This document shows, in pieces, positions 6,908 through 16,645 of a stretch of 64,000 nt of DNA (its first letter is position 1; each line of letters begins with the position of its first letter). The position numbers and the translations under genes were made by a program. Below the pieces are notes generated by a model. That model made no database searches and was not told the origin of the DNA. It saw only the letters and a list, made by a program, of their open reading frames with translations. The DNA comes from Bradyrhizobium ivorense (lineage in GTDB: Bacteria; Pseudomonadota; Alphaproteobacteria; Rhizobiales; Xanthobacteraceae): NCBI RefSeq assembly GCF_900696085.1, contig NZ_CAADFC020000027.1, forward strand, positions 1 through 64,000. The letters run 5' to 3'.

Positions 6908-7672
6908 GTGGCCGCCACGCCGCTATTCCGCCGTATCGACGTCGCGCCGGCCTACCAGAAGGTCGCCGACGCGATCGAACGCGAAATCATCAACGGCCGG
7001 ATCAAGCCGGGCGAGCCGATCGGCACCGAGCAGCAGCTCGTCGAGCAGTTCGGCGTCAACCGATCGACGGTGCGCGAAGGCATTCGCGTGCTCGAGGAAG
7101 GCGGGCTGATCCGCCGCGATTCCAGCCGCCGGCTGCAGGCCTGCCTGCCGCGCTACAACAAGCTCGCCACCCGGCTGTCGCGCGCGTTGATCCTGCACGA
7201 GGTGACGTTCCGCGAACTGTTCGAGGCGTCGATGACGCTGGAGGTCGCGAGCGTCGAGGGCGCGGTGGAGCGGGCGACCGACGAGAACATCAGGGAGCTT
7301 GCCGACAATCTGGCGCGCAGCGCCGAGGTGGTCGGCAATCCGGCTGTTCTCGCCGAGCTCGACGCGGAGTTTCACGTGCTGATGGCCAAGGCGTCGCAGA
7401 ACCGTGTGCTCCAGCTCGCCCGCGAGCCGGCCGCGCAGCTGTTCTTTCCGACCACCGAGATGATCGTCGGCGGCGTGCCGGAAGGCGGCGCGCGCCTCGT
7501 CGAGGCGCATCGCCATCTGCTGGAGGCGATCAAGCGGCGCGACAAGGCGGCCGGCGTGTTGTGGACCCGTCGCCACCTGCAGGATTGGCGGCGCGGATTC
7601 GAAAAGATTGCCTCGCTCGATCGCTCGGTCGAGCACACCTACATGGAGCACGCCTACGCCGCCCGGCAATAG
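6908..7672 (+). CDS. GntR-family transcription regulator, FadR/FCD subgroup
   Basis: A 254-residue regulator. The N-terminal winged helix (about residues 10-75) shows the GntR signature GTEQQLVEQFGVNRSTVREG, followed by LEEGGLI. The C-terminal part (about 95-235) has the all-helical FCD ligand domain, with Asp and His residues in ELDAEFHVLM and EAHRHLLEAI that normally bind a metal and a carboxylate ligand. I chose the GTG at 6908 because GGGAGCCCGAGG precedes it and the protein then starts just before the DNA-binding domain. It should repress itself and the divergent binding protein through the two palindromes upstream. It is followed by an acyl-CoA synthetase. Confidence 0.88.
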   Translation: MAATPLFRRIDVAPAYQKVADAIEREIINGRIKPGEPIGTEQQLVEQFGVNRSTVREGIRVLEEGGLIRRDSSRRLQACLPRYNKLATRLSRALILHEVTFRELFEASMTLEVASVEGAVERATDENIRELADNLARSAEVVGNPAVLAELDAEFHVLMAKASQNRVLQLAREPAAQLFFPTTEMIVGGVPEGGARLVEAHRHLLEAIKRRDKAAGVLWTRRHLQDWRRGFEKIASLDRSVEHTYMEHAYAARQ

Positions 7673-7724
7673 GCGGCGCGACGGCAGGCAAGACAACGAC
7701 AACAAGCACATTCGGGAGGGACAG

Positions 7725-9338
7725 ATGAGCGGAGATATCGCAGTCACCATTCAACGCGCGCGCGAGCACAGCATTGGCGATTTGTTGCGCCGGTCGGCGC
7801 GGCGCTATCCGAACAAGACCGCGCTGATCTGCGGCGAGGTGAGCTGGACCTTTGCGGAGATGGATGCGATCTGCAACCGCCTCGCGCGCGGCCTGCTCGG
7901 ACTCGGCATCGCGAAGGGCGATCGCGTCGCAGTGCTGTCGCGCAATTCGCATGCCTTCGCAGCGCTCCGCTTCGCGGTGGCGCGGATCGGCGCGATCCTG
8001 GTGCCGATCAATTTCATGCTGAACCCGGACGAGATCAATTTCATCCTCGCCAACTCCGGCGCAAGGCTGCTCGCGGTCGGGCCCGATTTCGTGGAGACGG
8101 CGCGCGCTGCGGCGGCCAAGGGCTCGGCGGTCGAAACGCTGGTCTGGCTGCCGGGCGAAGATCCGGCAGCAGCGCCCGCGGGCATCAAGACGTTCGACGG
8201 TCTGCTGCACGGCGACGCGTCGGCGCCCGACGCGTCCGTCGACAGCAGCGATCCCGCGCAGATCATCTACACCAGCGGCACCGAGTCGCTGCCCAAGGGC
8301 GCGATCCTCACCCATGAGGCGGTGATGTGGCAGTATGTTAGCTGCATCATCGACGGCGGCATGGCGACCGACGACACGGTGCTGCACGCGCTGCCGCTCT
8401 ATCATTGCGCGCAGCTCGACGTCTTTCTGGGACCCGCGATCTATCTCGGCGCCACCAGCCTGATCACCGGCAAGCCGGTCGCCGACAACATCCTGGCGCT
8501 GATCGCGGCCCACAAGATCAACGCGTTCTTCGCGCCGCCGACGATCTGGATCGCGATGCTGCGCGCGCCGGCGTTCGATCGCACCGACTTGTCGACGCTG
8601 CACAAGGGTTATTACGGCGCATCGATCATGCCGGTCGAGGTGTTGCTCGAGCTGCAGCGCCGGCTGCCGGACGTCAAATTCTGGAATTTCTACGGCCAGA
8701 CCGAGATCGCGCCGCTCGCGACCGTGCTGGCGCCGGAGGACCAGCTGCCGAAGGCCGGCTCGGCCGGCAAGCCTGCGATCAACGTCGAGACGCGGGTGGT
8801 CAATCCCGATATGACCGACGTCAGGGGCGGCGAGGTCGGCGAGATCGTGCACCGCTCGCCGCATTTGTTGTCCGGCTACTACAATGATCCGGTGAAGACC
8901 GCTGCGGCCTTCGCGGGCGGCTGGTTTCACTCCGGCGATCTCGCGACCGTCGACGCCGACGGCTACATCACCGTGGTCGACCGCGTGAAGGACATGATCA
9001 AGAGCGGCGGGGAGAATGTCGCCAGCCGCGAGGTCGAGGAGATGATCTACCGGCTGCCGGCGGTGTCGGAGGTGGCGGTGGTCGGGCTGCCCGATCCGCG
9101 CTGGATCGAGGCGGTGACGGCGATCGTCGTGGTCAAGGCCGGGCAAAGCCTCGACGCCGACGCGGTGATCAAGCATTGCGCGGCATCGATGGCGCACTTC
9201 AAGGTGCCGAAGCAGGTCATCTTCGTCGACAGCCTGCCGAAGAACCCGAGCGGCAAGCTGCTCAAGCGCGAGCTGCGCCAGCGCTATGTCGGCGGCGCCA
9301 CGCTCGACCAGGCGGTACAGAAGAGCTTTGCCGGATAG
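7725..9338 (+). CDS. acyl-CoA synthetase (AMP-forming ligase)
   Basis: A 537-residue member of the ANL superfamily, which activates a carboxylic acid with ATP and then joins it to CoA. The phosphate-binding loop is YTSGTESLPKG, the adenylate motif YGQTE, the hinge region GWFHSGDL and RVKDMIKSGGENV, and the C-terminal catalytic Lys is in NPSGKLLKREL. The ATG at 7725 follows GGGAGGG. It lies 52 bases after the GntR regulator and is probably co-transcribed. With the divergent periplasmic binding protein it suggests uptake and activation of a carboxylate; the actual acid cannot be read from sequence. Confidence 0.9.
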   Translation: MSGDIAVTIQRAREHSIGDLLRRSARRYPNKTALICGEVSWTFAEMDAICNRLARGLLGLGIAKGDRVAVLSRNSHAFAALRFAVARIGAILVPINFMLNPDEINFILANSGARLLAVGPDFVETARAAAAKGSAVETLVWLPGEDPAAAPAGIKTFDGLLHGDASAPDASVDSSDPAQIIYTSGTESLPKGAILTHEAVMWQYVSCIIDGGMATDDTVLHALPLYHCAQLDVFLGPAIYLGATSLITGKPVADNILALIAAHKINAFFAPPTIWIAMLRAPAFDRTDLSTLHKGYYGASIMPVEVLLELQRRLPDVKFWNFYGQTEIAPLATVLAPEDQLPKAGSAGKPAINVETRVVNPDMTDVRGGEVGEIVHRSPHLLSGYYNDPVKTAAAFAGGWFHSGDLATVDADGYITVVDRVKDMIKSGGENVASREVEEMIYRLPAVSEVAVVGLPDPRWIEAVTAIVVVKAGQSLDADAVIKHCAASMAHFKVPKQVIFVDSLPKNPSGKLLKRELRQRYVGGATLDQAVQKSFAG

Positions 9339-9513
9339 GCTACTGGCCCGTAGCCGACTTTTGCTTAAAGTGTCGCAATGTCCGCTGCCGGGAGGGAAGC
9401 CGACCAGGGGTAGGCAACGCGCCGTGGTCGGCTTGTGATCCAGACCGGTCATTTCTCTGGACAGAGTGCCTCTCCGGGAGAAAGATGGGGCCAGGCAAAC
9501 TGGGGCGCCATAA

Positions 9514-12500
9514 ATGGACCTCGGCGATTGGCTGCAGAGGCTTGGCCTGGGACAATATGCGGCGGCATTTCGTGATCACCAGATCGATGACGCCGTCCTA
9601 CCTACCTTAACCTCTGAGGATTTGAGGGACCTTGGTGTCGGGCTGGTTGGGCATCGCCGAAAGCTGCTCGACGCCATCGCCGCTTTGCGCGTTAAAGCCG
9701 ACATTTCTGACCCCTTATCCGACGCTCCCGAAGTGGCCGTCGAAGCCGCCGTCAACGCTGAACGTCGTCAGGTCACCGTGATGTTCTCGGACTTGGTCGG
9801 CTCAACGGCGCTTTCCGTGCGGATGGATCCAGAGGACTTGCGGGAGATCATTGCAGCGTACCAGCAGTGCGTAGCCAATACTGTCCGCCGCTTCGCTGGC
9901 TTCGTCGCAAAATACATGGGCGACGGGGTCCTGATTTATTTCGGCTACCCGACCGCACATGAGGATGACGCCGAGCGCGCGGTTCGCGCCGGCCTCGCAC
10001 TGATCAATGCGGTTTCTACGCTCCCCACGCCTGAGACCTTACAAGTGCGAATTGGGGTCGCCACCGGTCTGGTGGTGGTCGGAGATCTCGTTGGGACCGG
10101 CGAAGCGCAGGAGCGCAGTATTGTCGGAGAGACGCCGAACCTTGCCGCACGCCTTCAGGCCATTGCCGAGCCAAACACGGTCGTTATTGCCGACGCCACC
10201 CGCAAGCTCCTCGGTAATCTCTACGAGCTTCGAGACATTGGAGCAAAAGAGCTCAAGGGGATCTCCGGTCCGGTGCGAGCCTTCGTGGCGCTGAGGGCCA
10301 GTTCTGTAGCGAGCCGCTTCGAGGCGATGCATCCCAGCGGCCTGACAGCACTAATCGGGCGAGAAGAAGAACTAGAACTACTGTTGCGCCGTTGGGCGAG
10401 AGCAAAGAGCGGCGATGGGCAGGTGGCGCTGGTGTCTGGCGAAGCCGGCATCGGCAAATCCAGGCTCACCGCAGGGTTGATGGAGGCGATTGCAGCCGAA
10501 TCACATGTGCGCTTGCGCTATTTTTGCTCTCCACAGCACACGGACAGCGCGTTTTATCCAATTATTGGACAGTTTGAACGTGCCGCCGGATTTGCAGTGG
10601 GCGACACAGCGGCAGCAAGGCTAGAAAAGCTTGATAGGCTCCTTGCACGCACTCGGACGTCCCAGCAAGACGCAGCGCTCATTGCCGAGATGCTATCGCT
10701 TCGAAACGACGGCCGCTTCCCCGTTCTGGAACTTGGTCCCGAACAGCGGCGGCAGAAGACGTTGGAAGCGCTTGGCACTCAGTTGCAGACGTTAGCACGC
10801 TCAAACCCCTTGCTGATGATCGTTGAGGATGCGCATTGGGCTGATCCCACCAGCCTGGAAGCGTTCGGTCGCACGGTCGACTTGGTCCCAAGCGTTCCCA
10901 TTCTCATGATCGTGACGTATCGGCCTGAGTTCGAGGCACCCTGGATCGGGCAGCCGCACGTTACGGTCCTCGCGCTCAATCGGCTGGGTCATCGCGAGGT
11001 CGGCAGCATGATCGACTGCGTCGTTGGCGACAAGGCGTTACCCGTAGACGTCAGAAAAGCCATCATCGAACGGACTGACGGCATCCCATTGTTTGTCGAA
11101 GAGATGACAAAAGCCGTGCTTGAGACCGGTGGCGAGCTGGAAGCAATGCAGATTGCGGCTGCAGTCCCCTCTCCAGCGCTCGCAGTGCCTCCGAGTTTGC
11201 ATGCTTCTTTGATGGCGCGGCTCGATCGGCTCGGCCCCGCCAAGGAGCTTGCACAGATCGGCGCAGCAATAGGTCGAGTCTTTTCACACGCGCTGTTGAG
11301 TGCGGTAACCAGCAAGACCGATGCGGAGTTGGATTTGGCATTGGATCGTCTCATTGCGGCTGGCTTGCTATTCCGGCAGGGAATGTCACCAAATGTGAAT
11401 TACCTGTTCAAGCATGCACTGGTCCAGGATGCCGCGTATGGCACGCTGTTACGAGGGCCGAGACGCGTTCTTCATGCCCGCATAGCCGACACTCTCGAGA
11501 CCAAATTTGTGGAGGTGATAGCAACTCAACCGCAGTTACTGGCCCATCACTGCACCGAAGCGGGGCTGATCCAGAAGGCCGCGCGCCTCTGGGGCGATGC
11601 CGGACAACAGTCGCTTGCTCGGTCAGCTCTGATCGAAGCGGCGGCTCAGCTCACAAGGGCTCTCAACCAGATTACTGGCTTGCCGACGACGACCGCGCTG
11701 CGCCGTGAGCAAATCAAGTTCCAAGTGGCACTCGCCAACGTAATGATGCACACAAAAGGCTACGCCGCTCCTGAGACCAAAGCTGCTGTAGATCAAGCGC
11801 GCGTTTATATCGACCGAGCGGAGGCTCTTGGAGAACCTCCCGAAGATCCATTGCTACTGTTCTCCGTCCTCTACGGCTCTTGGGTTGCGAGTTTCGTGTC
11901 ATTCAAAGGCGACATTTGCAGCCGTCTCGCCAGAGATTTCCTGTCGCTTGCAGAGAACAAGGATGAGAAAGCGATGCGCATGATTGGGCATCGCCTAACG
12001 GGTAGCGCTCTGCTGCTTACGGGGGAAATTGCGAAAGCTAGGATGCACTACGATCAGGCTATTGCGGTATATGATCCTGACGAGCACCGTACGCTAGCGA
12101 TGCGGTTCGGCCAGGACACCGAAGTAGCGTGCTTGTCATTTCGATCCGTGGCTCAATGGTTGCTGGGTTATCCAGAGGCTGCTCTCGCAGACACAGAGCG
12201 TGCGCTCAGGACTGCTCGCTCGATTGGCCAGGCCACGACGCTGATGTTTGCGTTGAGGCACGTGTCCGTAACTTGCATTCAGTGTGGTGCCTACGAGGCG
12301 GCAAGCGCGCAAATCGATGAGCTTGTCGCTTTGGCCGATGAAAAAGGAGCCTCTCTCTGGAGGGCTCTGGCCACTGTCGATAAGGGCTATGTGTTCACCC
12401 TAACCGGCAGACCGCGGGACGCCGTACAAATGATCACTTCCGGCATCGGGGTTGCAAGATCGACGGGCTCAACAGTGTTTATGCAAGTAGATTTATCATA

Positions 12501-12885
12501 TTTGGCGCTCGCATACGCTGCACTTGATCAGTTTGAAGAATCTTGGGACTGCCTTGACAAGGCGTTCACAGCGTCCGCGACGACAAAGGCGCACTGGTGG
12601 GAAGCAGAAACCAGTCGAATTGCTGGTGAAGTTGGACTTATGTCGCCGGTGCCGGATATAGCTAAGTCAGAGGCCTACTTCGATCGGGCGCTCGCCATCT
12701 CGCGTGCGCAACAGGCGAAATCCTGGGAGTTGCGTGCTGCGATGAGTATGGCGCGGCTGTGGCACGAGCAAGGGAAGCGGGATGAGGCTCGACAGCTCCT
12801 CGCTCCAGTCTACGGCTGGTTCACCGAGGGTTTCGACACCCCGGACCTGAAGCAGGCGAAAACCCTGCTCGAAGAGCTGGGCTAG
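9514..12885 (+). CDS. SAM domain - class III nucleotidyl cyclase - AAA ATPase - TPR protein
   Basis: A 1,123-residue signalling protein. Residues 3-60 are a SAM domain (WLQRLGLGQYAAAF, then DLRDLGV). Residues 84-260 form a class III cyclase domain: metal-binding Asp93 in FSDLVGSTAL and Asp137 in MGDGVLIYFGYP, and the Asn/Arg pair in VGETPNLAARLQ (Asn209, Arg213), so the catalytic set looks complete. Residues 277-700 hold a STAND-type ATPase with Walker A GEAGIGKS (309-316) and Walker B IVEDAHWAD. The C-terminal part shows TPR-like helical repeats. It may make cAMP in response to a bound partner. Third-position GC is visibly lower than in its neighbours, which suggests a separate origin. Such proteins are numerous in Bradyrhizobium (general knowledge). 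Confidence 0.9.
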   Translation: MDLGDWLQRLGLGQYAAAFRDHQIDDAVLPTLTSEDLRDLGVGLVGHRRKLLDAIAALRVKADISDPLSDAPEVAVEAAVNAERRQVTVMFSDLVGSTALSVRMDPEDLREIIAAYQQCVANTVRRFAGFVAKYMGDGVLIYFGYPTAHEDDAERAVRAGLALINAVSTLPTPETLQVRIGVATGLVVVGDLVGTGEAQERSIVGETPNLAARLQAIAEPNTVVIADATRKLLGNLYELRDIGAKELKGISGPVRAFVALRASSVASRFEAMHPSGLTALIGREEELELLLRRWARAKSGDGQVALVSGEAGIGKSRLTAGLMEAIAAESHVRLRYFCSPQHTDSAFYPIIGQFERAAGFAVGDTAAARLEKLDRLLARTRTSQQDAALIAEMLSLRNDGRFPVLELGPEQRRQKTLEALGTQLQTLARSNPLLMIVEDAHWADPTSLEAFGRTVDLVPSVPILMIVTYRPEFEAPWIGQPHVTVLALNRLGHREVGSMIDCVVGDKALPVDVRKAIIERTDGIPLFVEEMTKAVLETGGELEAMQIAAAVPSPALAVPPSLHASLMARLDRLGPAKELAQIGAAIGRVFSHALLSAVTSKTDAELDLALDRLIAAGLLFRQGMSPNVNYLFKHALVQDAAYGTLLRGPRRVLHARIADTLETKFVEVIATQPQLLAHHCTEAGLIQKAARLWGDAGQQSLARSALIEAAAQLTRALNQITGLPTTTALRREQIKFQVALANVMMHTKGYAAPETKAAVDQARVYIDRAEALGEPPEDPLLLFSVLYGSWVASFVSFKGDICSRLARDFLSLAENKDEKAMRMIGHRLTGSALLLTGEIAKARMHYDQAIAVYDPDEHRTLAMRFGQDTEVACLSFRSVAQWLLGYPEAALADTERALRTARSIGQATTLMFALRHVSVTCIQCGAYEAASAQIDELVALADEKGASLWRALATVDKGYVFTLTGRPRDAVQMITSGIGVARSTGSTVFMQVDLSYLALAYAALDQFEESWDCLDKAFTASATTKAHWWEAETSRIAGEVGLMSPVPDIAKSEAYFDRALAISRAQQAKSWELRAAMSMARLWHEQGKRDEARQLLAPVYGWFTEGFDTPDLKQAKTLLEELG

Positions 12886-12960
12886 GGTCATTTGCCGACC
12901 AGGGACGTCAGCGCCGTTGGCCCGAAGAAGACCGTGGAGCAGGGCGCCCCATAGGGTCGG

Positions 12961-13869
12961 CTATTGGCCGGTCGCCGCGGGCGCCTTGTCCGACCATTCC
13001 GGCGGCAGGCCGAGCTTGCCGGCGGCCATGCCGATCAGGCCGGGATTGCGCCCGAACGCCTCGCAGGCCGCATATTTCGGCTTGCCGCCGAGCGAGGCGC
13101 CGATCTTGTCGAACGACGGCAGCTCCGGCGCCTTGCCGAACGGCGTCGCGCCAGTGACGACGAGCTTGCTGAAGTCGTCGCTGAACGAGGAGGCGAGATC
13201 GTAGGCGTCAGCGGCGCTCGAGACCGTCGGCGAGTTGGTGAAGGAGTTGGCGCCGCGGGCCCAGACCATCGCCGCCTGCTGGCGGCTGGCGGGATCGCGC
13301 ACCTCGGCTTCGACCGTCAGGCTGCCGAGCCCGACCGGCAGTCGCGGCACCGGTATCGGCACGCCGGCACCGAGCGCGGTCGGCAGGAAGCCGACCACCT
13401 TGGAGGCACCGGCAGCAACCTCGTCGGTCGGCGCCGCCTGGGTGACGAGCGCATGCGCGGTCAGGTCCGCGGGCTGATCGCGACCGACGACTTCAAGCCG
13501 CTCGCTCAGGCCCATGCACAGCGACCGATCGATCGCGTTGGCGACCAGATGTCGCTGCTCTTGCGACAGCGTCGGCGATGCGGCCTGGGAGAAGGTGGTC
13601 GGTACGATCCGTACCGTCTTCGCCGCAAGCACGTCGTCCTTGTTGACGCGCACCAGCGATTTCGCCAGCAGTCCGTCGGACTGCGTCAGGTTGTCGTAGG
13701 AAGCCAGCGATCCGCCCCTGGTCAACGGTGCGCTGGCGCAACCCGACAACAACGCCATCGCGACCGCAGCTCCGGCAAGCGACGCTGACCGGTTGTACTG
13801 GCCATCACGCCACGCCGGTCCCGTGCTCTGCGCATCCGCCGCAGCGCCCGGTCGAAATTCCAATTTCAT
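12961..13869 (-). CDS. lipoprotein, DUF3313-like
   Basis: A 302-residue protein with an unusually long N-terminal region, then a hydrophobic stretch ending in the lipobox LLSGC (about residues 39-43 of the N-terminal region), followed by ASAPL. This predicts lipidation and anchoring, with the rest in the periplasm. The mature part resembles the DUF3313 family of unknown function. I chose the ATG at 13869 because GAGGGG lies upstream; a start 45 bases earlier is possible. It ends opposite the cyclase gene's tail. Confidence 0.75.
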   Translation of the reverse strand: MKLEFRPGAAADAQSTGPAWRDGQYNRSASLAGAAVAMALLSGCASAPLTRGGSLASYDNLTQSDGLLAKSLVRVNKDDVLAAKTVRIVPTTFSQAASPTLSQEQRHLVANAIDRSLCMGLSERLEVVGRDQPADLTAHALVTQAAPTDEVAAGASKVVGFLPTALGAGVPIPVPRLPVGLGSLTVEAEVRDPASRQQAAMVWARGANSFTNSPTVSSAADAYDLASSFSDDFSKLVVTGATPFGKAPELPSFDKIGASLGGKPKYAACEAFGRNPGLIGMAAGKLGLPPEWSDKAPAATGQ

Positions 13870-14073
13870 GTCACCCCTCGACGACCGCTCACCCCACGAA
13901 CGATCGCACGCCACGATAGAGCAGGGCCGCCGGGGCCGGGATTAAGAGATGTTAAGTCAGATATAGACCGCTGATACGCGCGACCTATTTGAGCCACATT
14001 TGGACGCGCAGGCTTAACAAAACGCTATATTTGCGCGCTGCGCATTGGCGGCCGACGCCTCTAAAATGCCGTG

Positions 14074-14820
14074 ATGCAAATCCTGGAATACGACCTCGTG
14101 ACTTTCCCCGTCACCAACGCGCGCATTCTCTGCGTCGAGGACGATGCCGACATCGCGCGGATGCTGGCCGAAGTGCTGCAGGACAGTGGCTTCAGGCCGG
14201 TGCTGGTCGGCTCGGCGGTGCAGATGGATGCACTGCTCAAGCGCGAGAGTTTCGATCTCATCGTGCTCGACGTGATGCTGCCGGGCGAGGATGGACTGAG
14301 CATCTGCCGGCGGCTGCGCGCCTCGTCGTCGATACCGATCATCATGGTGACGGCGCGCGGCGAGGACATCGACCGCATTCTCGGCCTCGAGCTCGGTGCC
14401 GACGACTATGTGACAAAACCGTTCAATTCGCGCGAGCTGGTGGCCCGCATCCGCGCGCTGCTGCGCCGGGTCGAGAGCGGCGCCGCCGCGCGGTCCCGGC
14501 CGCGTCCTCTGACCTTCGCCGGATGGCGCATCAACCCCACCACGCGCGAGCTGCATGACCCCGCCGGTGTCCGGATCACGCTGACCGGCGCCGAGTTCGA
14601 CCTGCTGCTGGCGTTCTGCCGCAATCCGGGACAGGTGCTGTCACGCGAGCAGCTGATCGAGCAGGCGTTCGGCGGCCTGATCGCATCGGTCGAGCGCAGC
14701 ATCGACGTCCATATCAGCCGCATCAGGCAGAAGATCGAGCCGGATCCGAAAGATCGCTCGATGATCAAGACGGTGCGGCTCGGCGGCTACGTGTTCACGC
14801 CTGCAGTCGAGCAGCTCTGA
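14074..14820 (+). CDS. response regulator, OmpR type
   Basis: A 248-residue two-component regulator. The receiver domain (residues 16-130) has the acidic pocket VEDD, phospho-acceptor Asp66 in LIVLDVMLPG, switch Thr in MVTARG and Lys in VTKPFN. The C-terminal winged helix ends with DVHISRIRQKIEPDP and VRLGGYVF, typical of OmpR/PhoB proteins. A GTG three bases upstream (14071) is an equally possible start; neither has a good ribosome-binding site. Its stop overlaps the start of the kinase gene (TGATG), so the two are translated together. The signal is unknown. Confidence 0.9.
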   Translation: MQILEYDLVTFPVTNARILCVEDDADIARMLAEVLQDSGFRPVLVGSAVQMDALLKRESFDLIVLDVMLPGEDGLSICRRLRASSSIPIIMVTARGEDIDRILGLELGADDYVTKPFNSRELVARIRALLRRVESGAAARSRPRPLTFAGWRINPTTRELHDPAGVRITLTGAEFDLLLAFCRNPGQVLSREQLIEQAFGGLIASVERSIDVHISRIRQKIEPDPKDRSMIKTVRLGGYVFTPAVEQL

Positions 14821-16160
14821 TGCGATGGGCGCGGCGGCTGATCCCGCGCAGCATTGCCGCGCAGATCATGAGCCTCGTCGCGCTGTCCGAGCTGATCGGC
14901 ATTGTGCTGGCGGCGGCGACGGTGATTTTTCTGTTCGATTCTCCCTCGATCAACGACACGCAGAAGTTTCTTGCGGGGAGGGTGACGGAGCTTGCGCAAC
15001 TGCTGCGTTCGACGGCAACGCCGGCCGAAGCTGACGGGTTGCTGGCTGCGGCCAGGCGCGGCGGTCTCGACGTCAAGCGAGTCGCCTTGAGCGAACTGGT
15101 GCCGCGAACGGCCGGAGAGATGCGGCCGTTTTCCCTGCGATCGGTGTTTCGGCAGCTCACGGCCGAGCCGCGCATCGAGTTGCTGGAAGGGCTGCGCCAT
15201 CCGGCGGGCTCATCGTCGCAGGTGGTCGTGAAGCTCGACGACGGTCACGCGCTGACGGCCGACGTCGCGACCGACGGCGGTTTCTGGTCCTTTCTGCTGC
15301 GTCCAGCCGCTGCGATGGTGATCGTCGTGCTGATCTCCATGCTGTTGCTCTCGATCTATGCGGTGCGGTGGGTGATCGCGCCGCTCGCCGAAGTCGCGAG
15401 CGCGGCGACCTCGTTCGGCCGCTCGCCGCGGGCGCCCGAGACGCTGCGCCGGCGCGGGCCGCTCGAAATCGCTCAAGTTGCCGATGCGCTGAACGACATG
15501 CGCACCCGGATCCGGGCGCTGCTCGATGACCGCACCCGCATGCTGGCTGCCATCAGCCACGACCTGCGGACGCCGCTGACCCGGCTCAGGCTGCGCTCCG
15601 AGCGGGTCCGCGAGGACACCCTGCGCACGGCGATGCTCGGCGACATCGCCAAGATGACCCGGATGATCAACGAGACGCTGGACTATTTGCGCGAGGATGC
15701 CCGCTCGGAGGCGCTCTCGTGCATCGACCTGCCGAGCTTTCTGCAGACCATCTGCTCGGACTTCGCCGACACCGGCCATGCGGTATCCTATGCCGGCCCG
15801 GCCCGGCTGCCCTATGTCTGCCGGCCCCGCGCGCTGTCGCGCGCCGTCACCAACATCGTGGAGAATGCGGTCAAGCACGGCAGCACGGTCACGGTCGCGC
15901 TGCGGCCCACGGCCACCGACCATATCGAGATCGAAGTGGCCGATGACGGCCCCGGCATCCCGCCGGCGCTGCGCGAAAAAGTGTTCGAGCCGTTCTTCAA
16001 GGCCGACAGCGCCCGGCAGGACAGCGGCGGCTTCGGGCTCGGGCTGTCGATCGCCCAGGACATCGCCAAGCGTCACGGCGGCAGCATCGCATTGAAGCCG
16101 CGGGAGCCGAGCGGCTTGCTTGTGTCGATGCTCCTGCCGCCGGAGCCCGTCCTGGCCTAG
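14820..16160 (+). CDS. sensor histidine kinase
   Basis: A 446-residue membrane kinase paired with the regulator just upstream (one-base overlap). A first membrane helix spans about residues 16-40 and a second about 160-183, enclosing a periplasmic sensor region of roughly 120 residues. Then comes a HAMP segment, the H-box with phosphorylated His247 in AAISHDLRTPLTRL, the N-box NIVENAVKHG, and the ATP lid with DDGPGIP and GGFGLGLSI. The overall plan resembles EnvZ-type kinases. The periplasmic part has no recognised domain. Confidence 0.9.
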   Translation: MRWARRLIPRSIAAQIMSLVALSELIGIVLAAATVIFLFDSPSINDTQKFLAGRVTELAQLLRSTATPAEADGLLAAARRGGLDVKRVALSELVPRTAGEMRPFSLRSVFRQLTAEPRIELLEGLRHPAGSSSQVVVKLDDGHALTADVATDGGFWSFLLRPAAAMVIVVLISMLLLSIYAVRWVIAPLAEVASAATSFGRSPRAPETLRRRGPLEIAQVADALNDMRTRIRALLDDRTRMLAAISHDLRTPLTRLRLRSERVREDTLRTAMLGDIAKMTRMINETLDYLREDARSEALSCIDLPSFLQTICSDFADTGHAVSYAGPARLPYVCRPRALSRAVTNIVENAVKHGSTVTVALRPTATDHIEIEVADDGPGIPPALREKVFEPFFKADSARQDSGGFGLGLSIAQDIAKRHGGSIALKPREPSGLLVSMLLPPEPVLA

Positions 16161-16645
16161 GAGGGGCGCTGGCCGGGCGGCGAGATAGCCTCAGGGGCCT
16201 GGACGCCCCCGGGAGCGGCGGCCGCCGGCTACTTTGCATGGGGTTGTTTTTCGGCATTTTTGGCAGGCCGGGACAAACCCGACCGTGACGACGTGGACTT
16301 GTCAGTTGCAGGAGGTCCGCAAGTGCCATATCCGGTAGCTCTGCCCTAGGACGTCCCGGATACTCCTCCGGCTAAGCCCTTGATTTGAGGTGGCCAATGC
16401 CCGCCCGCCCCGAGCCCGGCCGGAGCAGGGGCGGCCCCGGCGATCTTGACCTTTTGCCGTTCACGCAGTAGATACGCCGCACTCGCTGCCGGCCCGCTTA
16501 AATGACGGATATCCGGCGCGGCCGAAATCCCGAACAATCGAGCTCGTTTATTGGCTCAACCTTCACATGAGGGCTGGGCCCGCAAGATCGGCTGTTCGGA
16601 TTCCTTAACTTTGCAACTAGTCCGGTGACGGACGCGGACCCAACG
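16161..16645 (+). promoter_or_regulatory. 485-base gap ahead of secE
   Basis: No coding frame is convincing here. The left part may hold a weak hairpin (GGGGC ... GCCCC near 16195-16210) that ends the kinase transcript. A strong promoter lies at 16446-16474, so secE would have a leader of about 165 bases. No RNA gene could be recognised. Confidence 0.5.
16446..16474 (+). promoter_or_regulatory. promoter of secE-nusG(-rplK-rplA)
   Basis: TTGACC (16446-16451), a 17-base spacer and TAGATA (16469-16474), a good housekeeping-type match. The same -10 hexamer occurs in the rplJ promoter at 19788-19793. Confidence 0.6.

Noticed and set aside
9337..12979. Similar 19-base strings at both ends of the cyclase gene (GGCTACTGGCC at 9339 and GGCTATTGGCC at 12959), possible target duplication
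   Set aside because: They match at only about 15 of 19 positions and the right copy lies inside the end of a coding region, so chance is likely.
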